Shown here: positions 1-8,490 of the stretch, piece by piece | How positions within the stretch are numbered: position 1 is the stretch's first letter | How the letters are laid out: each line of letters starts with the position of its first letter | DNA from: Nemertoderma westbladi | Taxonomy: Eukaryota > Xenacoelomorpha > Nemertodermatida > Nemertodermatidae | DNA: 22,443 nt | Direction of reading: 5' to 3' | Assembly: GCA_032718475.1 (NCBI GenBank) | Contig: JAUCBJ010002891.1 | Coordinates: 1-22,443, forward strand | Translations under genes and position numbers: made by a program | Notes under the pieces: model-generated | What the model was told of the DNA's origin: nothing | What the model saw: the letters and a program-made list of their open reading frames with translations, nothing else | Database searches by the model: none

Positions 1-2
1 AC

Positions 3-735
3 TTCGATGGCGGCGGAAGCGGGAAGACCGGGGCATTCTGTATCCCGATACTACAGCTGGTCCATGAAACTCTACGGTACAAACTCCGAGATGGAAAACT
101 CGATGGGAAATCGGGGGGAAGAACTAGGCCTACGAAATTTCAGTTGAACTCATTCGATAGAGCGATAGAGGTGACCAGTTGGCAGTTGGCCATCTCCCAG
201 GACGGTTGCTGTGTCATGCGCGTGGCCAGAGGAGTTGGCACGGTACCCGGACGACTAAAGGAATAGTCGGATCCGGTCGTTTCGTTACTATTCAGCTATT
301 ACGAGGCGACGGTAAAGGACGAGGTGCGAGGGCCCATGCCGGGTTAGTTGGAGCACCGGAAGCGCGACACTCGATATCGGGACTGATAAAAATAGTTTTG
401 GCTTCGGAGGAAACGGTAAGAAGTGTTTCGGGCGGCATTTTGACGACTATGGACAACCATATGGACTAGGCGACGTGATCGGTTATCGGATCGATCTGGA
501 TGTGGGCACAATTGGGTACCGGTACAGTAAAAACGGAAGTGATCTCGGGAAAGCTTTCGACAGTTCGAGATTCCCGCTAATTTACGCAAACTCCCGTTAT
601 TCCTGTATTCCCGCAGTCTGTGGTCTGTCGGTATCTTTAAAGAATGCTGAAATTATGTTTATTTTCGCCGAATTTATCCGTTTATCTGCGCATCTTCTTT
701 CCGGGTACACCATTGTATCCCGGGCGCCGTTTTGT
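3..735 (+). pseudogene. DDX1: DDX1-like DEAD-box helicase fragment with SPRY domain (broken)
   Basis: DDX1 is an RNA helicase whose first RecA lobe carries a SPRY domain inserted after the Walker A motif. The window opens inside that lobe: bases 15-38 encode GSGKTGAF (motif I), followed by IPILQLVHETL. After a linker come SPRY-type stretches: SWHGTRTTKGIV (233-268), SYYEATVKDE (294-323), CRVSWSTGSATLDIGTDK (from about 337), then GDVIGYRIDLD, SKNGSDLGKAFD and LKNAEIMF (to about 660), fading near 735. The frame changes near 220, 285 and 326, and the first frame hits a stop near 255, so no continuous product is possible. No intron is visible across about 700 bp, which favours a processed (retrocopied) pseudogene; a true exon damaged by assembly indels is the alternative. 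The order Walker A then SPRY is specific to DDX1 among DEAD-box proteins, so the family call is firm. The 5' end lies outside the window. Confidence 0.82.
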
Positions 736-905
736 ACCTACAATGTACCAAGTTGTGTACCTATTGTACCAAGTTGTGTACCAAGTTGTGTACCTTTTGT
801 ACTTATTATGTACCCAGTTGTGTACCTTTTACACCTACTATGTACCAAGTTGCGTACATTTTGTACCTATTATGTAACAGTTGTGTATGGTCTTGTACCT
901 ATTTA
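731..905 (+). repeat. Minisatellite built on a 12-bp GTACCAAGTTGT-like unit
   Basis: A run of imperfect tandem units rich in TGTACC and AAGTTGTGTACC begins where the DDX1 similarity fades. Some units are expanded by TATTGTACC or TTTTGTACC. The tract happens to stay open in several frames, which creates spurious Cys/Val/Tyr-rich reading frames that should not be annotated as genes. Confidence 0.8.
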
Positions 906-1208
906 TGTTTCCTAAAGTAAAGATGTGTAATCTGATTATTATTATGATTGCTACATAACATGGTATAGAGACTATCTTATCTTATAACCGTTATCAACAG
1001 TGTTGTAGTCATAATTTGCAACGTTTCATTGAAATAATCACTTGAAATATTCGAATACATTCTACCCATAATAATTAATACTAATTATTGTAAAACTATT
1101 TTTCTATGCGGAAATCCAGACTGAAAGTCTCTCTCTTGATATCTGTTGTTCCTTTGCGTCAATATAATTAGGAACCGAGAGGTTCATTACTGTAAGAATT
1201 GCTTGTGG
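906..1208. other. AT-rich non-coding stretch
   Basis: No coding region, RNA gene or recognisable repeat is visible. The sequence is AT-rich with scattered TAAT motifs. Confidence 0.6.
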
Positions 1209-1345
1209 CTGACTGACTGACTGACTGACTGACTGACTGACTGACTGACTGATCTACAGCCAAAACTACTCTAACGATTTTGATGAAATTTTCACAGCGG
1301 CTAGATACCGCGATTCTAAGGTCCCTGGTATGTTCCGCTATTTCG
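1209..1345 (-). mobile_element. RTE-like retroposon 3' end with tetranucleotide tail
   Basis: Bases 1209-1252 are eleven perfect copies of CTGA. Read on the minus strand, the sequence entering this tract contains AATTTCATCAAAATCG, then AGTAGTTTTGGC, then the CAGT repeat. This is the kind of 3' untranslated end followed by a short tandem tail seen in RTE-class LINEs and their SINE partners. No reverse transcriptase coding remains, so it is at most a 5'-truncated copy or SINE. The microsatellite is certain; the retroposon assignment is inference from general pattern. Confidence 0.5.
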
Positions 1346-1900
1346 TCCATGAGCCGTGGGCTCGAAAAATAAACATAAACGAAAAAACGCCATTAGCGCA
1401 ATGGTAAAATAACACCAATAACAGCTGGTGTCGCGATGAAAAATGGCTTATGTAATGGATTTCTACACAAGGCTTAGTATAAATCGATGAGGTTGCCAAG
1501 ATTATTGTACTTAGTACACCCATACTGTTTGTTTAGGCCCTGTCAAAGCAAATATAAACTGGTTGGTTTAGTTTGAAATCTATTATTGCCTCAGCTGAAT
1601 AACTCTTCCCAATGCATTCTAGTTGAGTATCCAAGTTTCTCCCTCTGCTAATGTAAGCTGAATGACTTAAGTACACAGTGTGTTGGCTACATTAATGCCA
1701 ACATTATTGCAAAATGTTTTATTGTTGAATTACTCTCTGTCAGTCTCCCCTTCAGAACATTGTATAGGGAATTTCCTTTAGTTTACTCTACTGTGCCATT
1801 CAGCTGAATGGATTTGAGCGATTGCCAAGTTACAGAGTTGGATCATTCTCTGACTTTAAAAATATACTTTTTCCATGTTTTTTTTTCTGACCAAAAATTT
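1346..1900. other. Non-coding stretch
   Basis: No supportable gene. Short reading frames here lack any recognisable domain. The part nearest 1346 may belong to the body of the minus-strand retroposon. Confidence 0.5.
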
Positions 1901-2039
1901 CAAAAAAAAATTTTCGTAGCCAGTACTCCCAATCGATTCGCCATCAAAAATAACGCAAAATATTTTTTTTGCAAAATTTTAAATTACTGTAAATTTTTGG
2001 CGACTGGGGGGGGGGTAAATTTTTTTCGATCCGCTATAA

Positions 2040-2545
2040 CTCCTGAACGCTTTGTCCAAATTCGATGGGGTTTTCATTTTTAAACTTAATTCGATGTCCT
2101 CTTTCAGCCTATCCATGTTTCGAAACCCCAAACAGCGCCGTTCAAAAATTATTTTTTTCTAGTTCTAGAATTTTACAAATTTCAAAAAAGTTGCAGTATT
2201 TTATTAACGCCTTTACGGAATTCGATAGCGTTTTCGACTTTTATATTAAACGCAATATCCTGAATCTCACTAGCCTAGTTTCGCGTCACCAACGCCAAGA
2301 CTTCATACTTTTTGAGAAAAATTTTTCTAGAATAATTTTTATTTAATTACATTTATCGCGATTTCTTATTACTGGTTGCACATGAATTGATGGAGTTTTC
2401 AATTTATTAACTAAACACGATATCGCGCATCGCACCAGCGTGGTTTCGAAATTCCAAAACGAGGTCTTCACTAGTTGCAGGTCGATTTTGTTCTAGAATT
2501 GAGCAACTAATAATAGATCGAATTTATTAATAATTATTGTATGAA
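2040..2545 (+). repeat. Diverged satellite, about three units of roughly 165 bp
   Basis: Three spaced blocks share the same order of words: a TTCGAT/TTGATG start, GTTTTC (near 2070, 2231 and 2395), an AAAC..GATATC-like stretch, a GTTTCG word (near 2117, 2278 and 2441) with a CCAAA-like stretch, and TTCTAGAAT (near 2163, 2326 and 2494). The spacing is about 160-168 bp. The copies differ at many sites, so this is old tandem DNA. It may extend upstream towards 1900, where similar AT-rich words occur beside a run of ten G (2006-2015). Confidence 0.65.
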
Positions 2546-3480
2546 ATATGATTGTATTTTTACATAATTATTAGTTCTATACTAATTCTCGTTGTCTCTT
2601 TTATTTAAAATAAAAAGTCGGTTCCTTATCGGGCCGCTAGGCCCGTCACTAGTTAGAGTGTATTTAACAAATTTATTGTATCCGTTGAAATGTATTTGTA
2701 AACAATAATTTAGTTGTCATGATTTTTAAGTAAGATTAGGTTAATTAAATAAAGCCTTTATAAAATTATTATTATCCTGGGGGAAACTTTACAGCTTTAT
2801 CGAAACTCTATAGCTCCATGGTAAGTATAGCTCCACGAAACTCTATGGGGGGGGGGGGGGTGGGGGGGGGGGGGTAGTATACTCCAGGTATTAAACTAAA
2901 CTGATCCTTTTCTTATATATGATGGACAGATTGTCGGATAGTCAGAAAGACCAAATTTAATATACTATCTAGTTAAGTTTTTGAATTTATTTTTTGAAAT
3001 ATACCAGAACATGACTAGCTATTTTATTTTTAAAAAATAATGTTCTAGAACGAATATTTTTTGAAATATTTAAAAAATTATCAAACACTAATGTTTAGTA
3101 ACTTTATTTTTTCATATCAATAAAAAGCTTGTCTTGCAAGGATTCCAAATACAACTAATTACCCAACTAATTAGTATAAACAATTTCGTGGGAGGGTTTA
3201 CGACGTACCTCCAGTTCCCCCTCCCTCCTCCAAGCCAATTACTAGCTTTACCTGTTCTATTGTGTTTACTTTATTGTTTTGGTTAAAATAACGTGCCACT
3301 GTAACCTGCTCCTTTCCCAAAATTTAGAAATTAATATTGAGGCGGGATATTAATTCGCCAAGATGGGATTTGCGTCCAGTCCCACCCCCCTCCTATCTCT
3401 TGATTTCACTAAAAAATAGAATACATTGCATTTTACTGTTATAATTACTGTATTGAATAAAATAATTAATTGATTGTTTA
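2546..3480. other. AT-rich non-coding stretch with double poly-G tract
   Basis: No gene seen. The notable content is a 14-G run (2847-2860), one T, then a 13-G run (2862-2874), preceded by short direct repeats of AAACTCTAT and TAGCTCCA (about 2803-2846). Pyrimidine-rich patches lie near 3210-3230 and 3380-3395. Confidence 0.6.
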
Positions 3481-3521
3481 TTAAACCGTGCTAAGCACAT
3501 TGAACTGGAGCTCTAACAATT

Positions 3522-3800
3522 CCCCACTAGCGGCAGACAGGAACTGTAAAAGTCTCTGTAGAATTTCTAATTAAGCAATGCTCTTAGGTAACTACTACTA
3601 AATTTCAGATGAATCTGATCGTTGGTTCTATAATTACAGCTATTTTTACGTTTCTGTTAATTCGCCCCCTAGCGGCAGACCGGGGAACTGTAGAAGTCTG
3701 TCTGTGTGTAGAATTTCTAAATTTTTTAAGACTACAAGTGTACCAAGTTTGGTTCCATTTCATCCATGATTGACCGACTTATTAGCGTTCAAACATTCCT
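3522..3800 (+). repeat. Dispersed repeat family, copy A (two tandem units, period 142 bp)
   Basis: Unit 1 starts with CCCCACTAGCGGCAGAC (3522-3538) and unit 2 with GCCCCCTAGCGGCAGAC (3664-3680). Both continue with a GGAACTGTA..AAGTCT word and TGTAGAATTTCTAA. Unit 2 continues with TACCAAGTTTGG, TTTCATC and a GACCGACTTATTAGCGTT word, which aligns with the reverse complement of about 20920-20970. The copies at 18922-19200 and 20841-21030 belong to the same family. I cannot name the family. Confidence 0.7.
3664..3680 (-). promoter_or_regulatory. CTCF-like core motif in repeat
   Basis: On the minus strand this reads CCGCTAGGGGGC, close to the well-known bilaterian CTCF core (CCASYAGRKGGC). It sits inside a dispersed repeat. 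Binding is not shown; this is a motif match only, and it assumes the host has CTCF. Confidence 0.35.
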
Positions 3801-3906
3801 GCCACGAATAAAAGCTGCAGGAACTCGAGCGATAACTAATTTATTTATTATTAAATACTGTTTCAATTAAATTCTTTACGAAAATCTAGTCATCTTCTTT
3901 TAAATA

Positions 3907-4062
3907 TGGACCCTGCATTCATGGAAAATATAATATTTGATAATTCATCAGTCACCAGTCAGCCTACGCTAATTTCACAGCAAAGTCCTTGTCATGGCCT
4001 GTGTGTAGTAGGCCATGGTACCACCCTACTACCGGCTGACCGCATGACCGGTGGCAACTAGC
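3907..4062 (+). CDS. Small unrecognised ORF (51 aa), possible first exon
   Basis: The ATG at 3907 lies in a good initiation context (AAATATGG) and opens a 51-codon frame starting MDPAFMENIIFDNSS and ending in TAG. The composition is soluble-protein-like rather than low-complexity, with no membrane segment or known motif. It lies about 240 bp upstream of the ORF at 4298 on the same strand, and both are close in size to exons, so it could be an upstream exon of the same gene. No function can be assigned. A chance ORF is quite possible. Confidence 0.25.
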
Positions 4063-4297
4063 ACTTCAGCACTTGCACAGCAACAGCACTACCGGCGATA
4101 CACAGGTTGAAATTTATGTAGAGTTTGCTCAACAGTACAGATATAAAATAGTTATCTAAATTATATATATTACTATTGACAAGTATTGAAATATATACCG
4201 TTATTCGTGTTATCAGTATTTGCAACATCTGACATTGAAGAGGTGAGAGAAGAAGAATACCGGCACTCAACATAACCAACGCTTATCACAGGTCGGC

Positions 4298-4779
4298 ATG
4301 GTTACCTCGAAACCGGCGCGACTGTCCACTCGAATACAACTTCAAAACACAAACGCCAACAATAAACTGAAAGCGAATCCAACGTCTTCAGAAGAATCTG
4401 TCATTGGGACGAAGAAAAGGAAGCCGAAACCACGGGAATGGACCACAGCTAAGATCGAATGCTCCCATTGTCAGAGTTCCTGGACCGAAATTGAAACACC
4501 AATTGCCGATGGGCTTGATCTCTCAAACAAAAACTTCCTCTGCGGGGTTTGCGCGGCAGTAAAGATTGAAAGTCTGGAAGCTGGCATCCCTAGGTATTAT
4601 TATTATAAAGAGCGTCAGCCTGCGTTTAATAAATATATTTTAATACAAAACAGGTCGAACGCAAAAAGGCTTATAATGAAGACGAGTACTGCATTGATTA
4701 TATTCCTATAAACCACCTGGCTTTGCATATTGAACGTGCGTTTGGAAATAAGTTCGTGCTACCCTTCCGTGGGTGGTAG
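4298..4779 (+). CDS. Unrecognised CxxC-type protein, possible two-exon gene
   Basis: From ATG 4298 a frame encodes a basic N-terminal region (KKRKPKPREW, a possible nuclear localisation signal) followed by a paired-cysteine module: ECSHCQSSW and, 25-30 residues on, FLCGVCAA. This resembles a small zinc-binding finger, such as the PHD-like modules of some LINE ORF1 proteins, but I do not recognise the family. Read straight through, the frame ends at 4711 in low-quality sequence. An alternative is a 95-bp intron: GTAAAG donor at 4559 (phase 0) and ACAG acceptor at 4650-4653. Exon 2 (4654-4779) would then give 41 residues, starting VERKKAYNEDEY and including NHLALHIERAFGNKF, which look more protein-like. 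An ancient transposon ORF1 or chance are the alternatives. Confidence 0.4.
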
Positions 4780-4799
4780 ATGTCGCGGTTATGTATTGG

Positions 4800-4830
4800 T
4801 GGGTGGGGGAGGGGGGGGGGGGGGGGGTGC
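4800..4830 (+). repeat. Poly-G tract (17 G)
   Basis: Seventeen consecutive G at 4811-4827 follow GGGTGGGGGA. This can form G-quadruplex structure and is prone to length errors in assembly. Confidence 0.9.
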
Positions 4831-4936
4831 GGATTAAAAGGGGTGAACACGTGCTGTCCCCCTTTCTTTGATTAATTGGTGGTGTGGGTTAATCTCTCAT
4901 AACCTGATTTTGTGATACAGTCGCACAATTTTAATT

Positions 4937-4985
4937 TGTATCTCATAACTGGGCCTCGTGCTGCGCGAAGGCCCCACGAACGTGT
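4937..4985 (+). repeat. 49-bp dispersed repeat with hairpin, copy 1
   Basis: This matches 11943-11991 at 46 of 49 positions. The middle, CTCGTGCTGCGCGAAG, can form a short stem. A related word, CTTCGTGCTGCGCGAAG, is found in reverse complement at about 18840-18856. The pair flanks element 1 in direct orientation, so I considered LTR remnants, but similarity does not extend beyond the 49 bp. Confidence 0.7.
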
Positions 4986-5337
4986 TCCTACCTAGAAGTT
5001 AATTACCGCGGACTACCAGATCCAACGTGCCTATTAACCACTTTACAACACAAATATGCTGCCTACACACTAATTACTTTCGGAAAGCACTGTACACTAA
5101 ACCCTAAATTAGGTACAAGTACTTGTAAAACAATAACTAGCAGTTAAATATACTTGAACAGTTAAAAGAACCACAGCATCTGCTGGAGTGACCGGGGCAC
5201 AAAATCACCAGTCTTTACCTACGCCAAGCAGCCCGTGTAGTACCGGGGTTAATTTAACTATAATGGTATGTGTAACAAGCACAATTACTGTAGGAAGAAA
5301 CTTGGGGACATGAATGTTGCGAATAATCGCATAAACT
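4986..5337. other. Non-coding stretch
   Basis: No gene or clear repeat recognised between the 49-bp repeat and the 288-bp tandem duplication. Confidence 0.5.
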
Positions 5338-5913
5338 CTGAATAATAAATATTACGCTACCCGTACAGAATACTCAAACAAAATACAAACCAAACGCTGG
5401 CAGACTACCATCAAGCCTAAATAAACTACAGTATGTGCAGATTCCAAAATGGTTAGTTAGTATGCGTTCTAACACGGTAGTACGACTTATTCTTTAAGAG
5501 GGGATTGACCTTACAGCTCTGGCTGCCCCAATTTACTAACTGGCACTTTATCAGACAAACTCTACACACGCAGCAGTCCCTTCAGACCTAATAATAGCTA
5601 GACAACAATCCAGCCTACAAAATATCTGAGTAATAACTATTACGGTACCTGAACAGACCACACAAACAAACACAGGCCAAAACGCTGGCAGACTACTGTC
5701 AAGCCTAAATAAACTACAGTATATGCAGATTCCAAAATGGTTAGTTAGTATGCGTTCTAACATGGTAGTATGACTTATTCTTTAAGAGGGGATTGACCTT
5801 ACAGCTCTGGCTGCCCCAACTTACTAACTGGCACTTTATTGGACAAACTCTACACACGCCGCAATATCTCCAGACTCAACAACAGTCAGACAACAGTCCA
5901 GCCTACAATTATC
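5338..5913 (+). repeat. Tandem duplication, two 288-bp copies
   Basis: Copy 1 (about 5338-5625) and copy 2 (about 5626-5913) align along their length. Examples are ACGCTGGCAGACTAC, the block from ATGCAGATTCCAAAATGG through TTCTTTAAGAGGGG, and CAGCTCTGGCTGCCCCAA. The offset is 288 bp (CGCTGG at 5395 and 5683). Copies differ by scattered substitutions and small indels. No protein is recognisable in either strand. It may be non-coding sequence associated with the 3' side of element 1, but this is not shown. Confidence 0.85.
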
Positions 5914-6111
5914 TGAACAATCTGAGCAGACTTACACGTCTTCTGCTCAATATTAACTTACACGTAATTAAAACTGACAGAAATAAGTAAAATCTCAATA
6001 AAAAACCAGGGCGGCCGTTCCCTGATTAAGTACTAAGACCTACCGGTATATAATAATCAAAATCGAATAATACTAATGTACTTACACTGGAAGTACCAGT
6101 TAGGACAATTG

Positions 6112-6187
6112 GGCCTACGGACCTACAGCAGTACCGGTTCTGGCAGTTAGGCCTACAGACCTACAGCAGTACCGGTTCAGGTTTACC
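6112..6187 (+). repeat. Two 38-bp tandem units rich in ACCGGT
   Basis: GGCCTAC(G/A)GACCTACAGCAG followed by TACCGGTTC recurs with a 38-bp period (6112 and 6150). It is followed at once by the perfect 16-bp palindrome TACCGGTCGACCGGTA (6184-6199). Confidence 0.75.
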
Positions 6188-6199
6188 GGTCGACCGGTA

Positions 6200-7550
6200 C
6201 TTTCAACTTTATTGCTTACTGCAATAAAGAAGATAACCGTTATTGTACGCGCTTTTGAAGACCTTTAGCAGTTTAACCTGCCAAAATTTATATGTCTTTT
6301 GGTTTATAAATAGACTTTAGAAGATGACAGATATTTAATACCAATAAACACAACATTAGCCGAAGCCAGCCTAGTGCGCTTCCATTCACCCGCTGGATAT
6401 ACCCGGGAGACTGGATTCGGATGGGGCTTAGATTTTATTGCAGTGAAGCCTACTGTATTATTCGATTGATCGTTAATAATTAATTTCTGACAAATATTAT
6501 TCACTTTCGGGAAATATCAACAGTTCCTTTAGGACGTGGCGCTCTATCTAGGTAAACAGAGTTATGACTTATACTACACACAACGGTAAGACTGTAAGGC
6601 TTGTGATTCACGTATAAGGCGCATTCTTTAGGAAATGCTTAGTTATCAGCCACAATCATGCACACTACCGGTACTGCACAATACTGCACACTAATCTGCC
6701 GACCGTCAATGAATTTGATCACACATAAAGAGAACAGCAATTGACTCACGTAGTGGCTATCAAATAGCATTATATTCACTACAAACCACGATAATATAAG
6801 TCGCAATTGTTATATATAGCCTGTCTCTCTAACCTGTAGTGTATCAAGAAAATTGGGAAATTTGGGTTATTTATCGATGTTCTCCAAGCAATAATATTCA
6901 ACCAAAACACAACAGTAAATAGCATTAAGACGGTAGGTTAAGATATGATATAGTGATTAAACTGGACCGATATGGTGGATTGGACCGTGGTCCGATATGA
7001 TTGGTATGTATTGGTATGCACTATGACTCGATAACAGTTATACGTTCTATAACTAAGCCTACTAATGTTTCTTCTAAAGTCTGAAACACCGAGTCATTCC
7101 AAAAGCCGATGTTCTGGCGTAGGAGGAACAACAACTGTAACACTGTAAGACAGAAACTGTAAGACTGAACACGCCTAGTATAATCTGTAGAATATCTCCA
7201 CGTCCACAGTAAAAATCGCCCTGATTGGCTGTTAAGCTGAACAAAGAACCATGTATCCAACGGCCGTTTCCATGCCAGCAACCAGCTGGTAGATGTCGTA
7301 ATCTGAATCATCCAAGCTACACTGTGCTAGAGGATTTTGATGCATTGCGGGTTTTTGCATCCTTCCACGTCCGCTAAAGTACACATACAGAAGAATGACT
7401 TTTATGTCCGTTAAAACACCTACACGGTACTTTGCGGGCAAGGGAACTGATTATATCCGCAAAGCTTTTACAGGAGCTTTTTAGAGTATTCCAGCGCCTT
7501 GGGGGGAACTGGATAGCAAAGCAAAAGGGCCAGTTATCCCACAAAAGCTT
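6200..7550. other. Non-coding stretch downstream (in element sense) of element 1
   Basis: Both strands were examined for an integrase zinc finger, an integrase core or an LTR belonging to element 1; none was recognised. Reading frames here (for example minus 7021-7441) show no known domain. Confidence 0.5.
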
Positions 7551-8490
7551 TTACACGGTATCCGACTTTATCTCTGTCTCTTCTTTTGATTCAGATAAAC
7601 TCTCAGGCCCGTCATTAACAGCAGTACAAGTTCTGTGCATTCGAGATAAAACATCTGCATTCGTATTAGCTTTACCCGGTCTATGGAAAACATTCTCGGG
7701 CGAAATATAATCAGTTAGATCTATCACCCAACGTGCCAATGGGCCTTTTAATTCATGACGACCCAAAAGTAATCCCTTTATTGCTGCGTGATCCATGTAA
7801 ACCAATGTTGTTAAGGCTCTTCCATATAAATATGGTTTGAAATGATTACAAGCCCATTTAAGTCCATATACCTCCAACTGGGTTGAAGTATATCGTTGTT
7901 GAGAGTTCGTCAGCTGTCTTGAAGCATATGCTATTGGGTGTAATTGACTGTCATCATCAGCTATCTGGGATAAAACAGCCCCAAATCCGGTTTCACAAGC
8001 GTCAGTTTCTAAAATAAATGGTCTTGAATGATCTGGGTAACGCAATACTGGTGTTGTAATTAACCGTTCTTTAACTTCGCATAAACTCAATCGTTGGTCC
8101 ATCCCAAAGCAATAAGCCGTATTTTTCTTTAATAATGAGGTCAAAGGTCGGACAATCTTTCCGTATCCTTCTATAAATTTTCGATAATAATTCGATAATC
8201 CCAGAAAACGTCGAAGTTCCTTTAGATTCTTTGGTTCTGGAAAGTTTATGATTTTGTCTACAGTCTCTGGATTTGGAAGTAGTCCGTTTCGTGTAACGAT
8301 GTGTCCTAAAAACTTAATTTGAGATCTACCAAACTTGCACTTTCGAGTTCTCAGTTTTAAATTTGCCTCCCGTAGCCGATTTAATACTGCTGCCACATCT
8401 TCCGAGTGGCTATCGAAATCCGGTGAACAAACAAGTACATCATCTATATAGACAAAGCATGGTTTTCTTCCATTTACTACCACATCTTTA
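7551..8490 (-). pseudogene. pol: Pol of element 1, second part: RT motif C, thumb and RNase H
   Basis: This continues pol in a shifted frame. RT motif C is FVYIDDVLVCS, with both catalytic Asp intact, followed by the RT thumb and connection (KFLGHIVTRNGLLPNP, RRFLGLSNYYRKFI). RNase H follows with LETDACETGFGAVLSQ, ELKWA-type TQLEVYGLKWA, and VYMDHAAIKGLL, giving the expected Asp, Glu, Asp catalytic set, then NADVLSRM at the end. A 30-residue acidic tail follows and then a stop at 7551. In complete Gypsy elements an integrase zinc finger would come next; here it is absent. There is no ATG at the head of this frame (a GTG lies at 8483), as expected for an internal fragment. Confidence 0.88.

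Noticed and set aside
475-915. 146-codon plus-strand ORF as an independent gene
   Set aside because: Its first part is the SPRY region of the DDX1 pseudogene and the rest is translated minisatellite.
1168-1350. Ser/Gln-rich minus-strand ORF
   Set aside because: It is the translation of the (CTGA)n microsatellite.
4858-4875. CCCCCTTTCTTTG as the polypurine tract of element 1
   Set aside because: Composition fits, but no LTR can be defined next to it and it is about 2.7 kb from the RNase H end.
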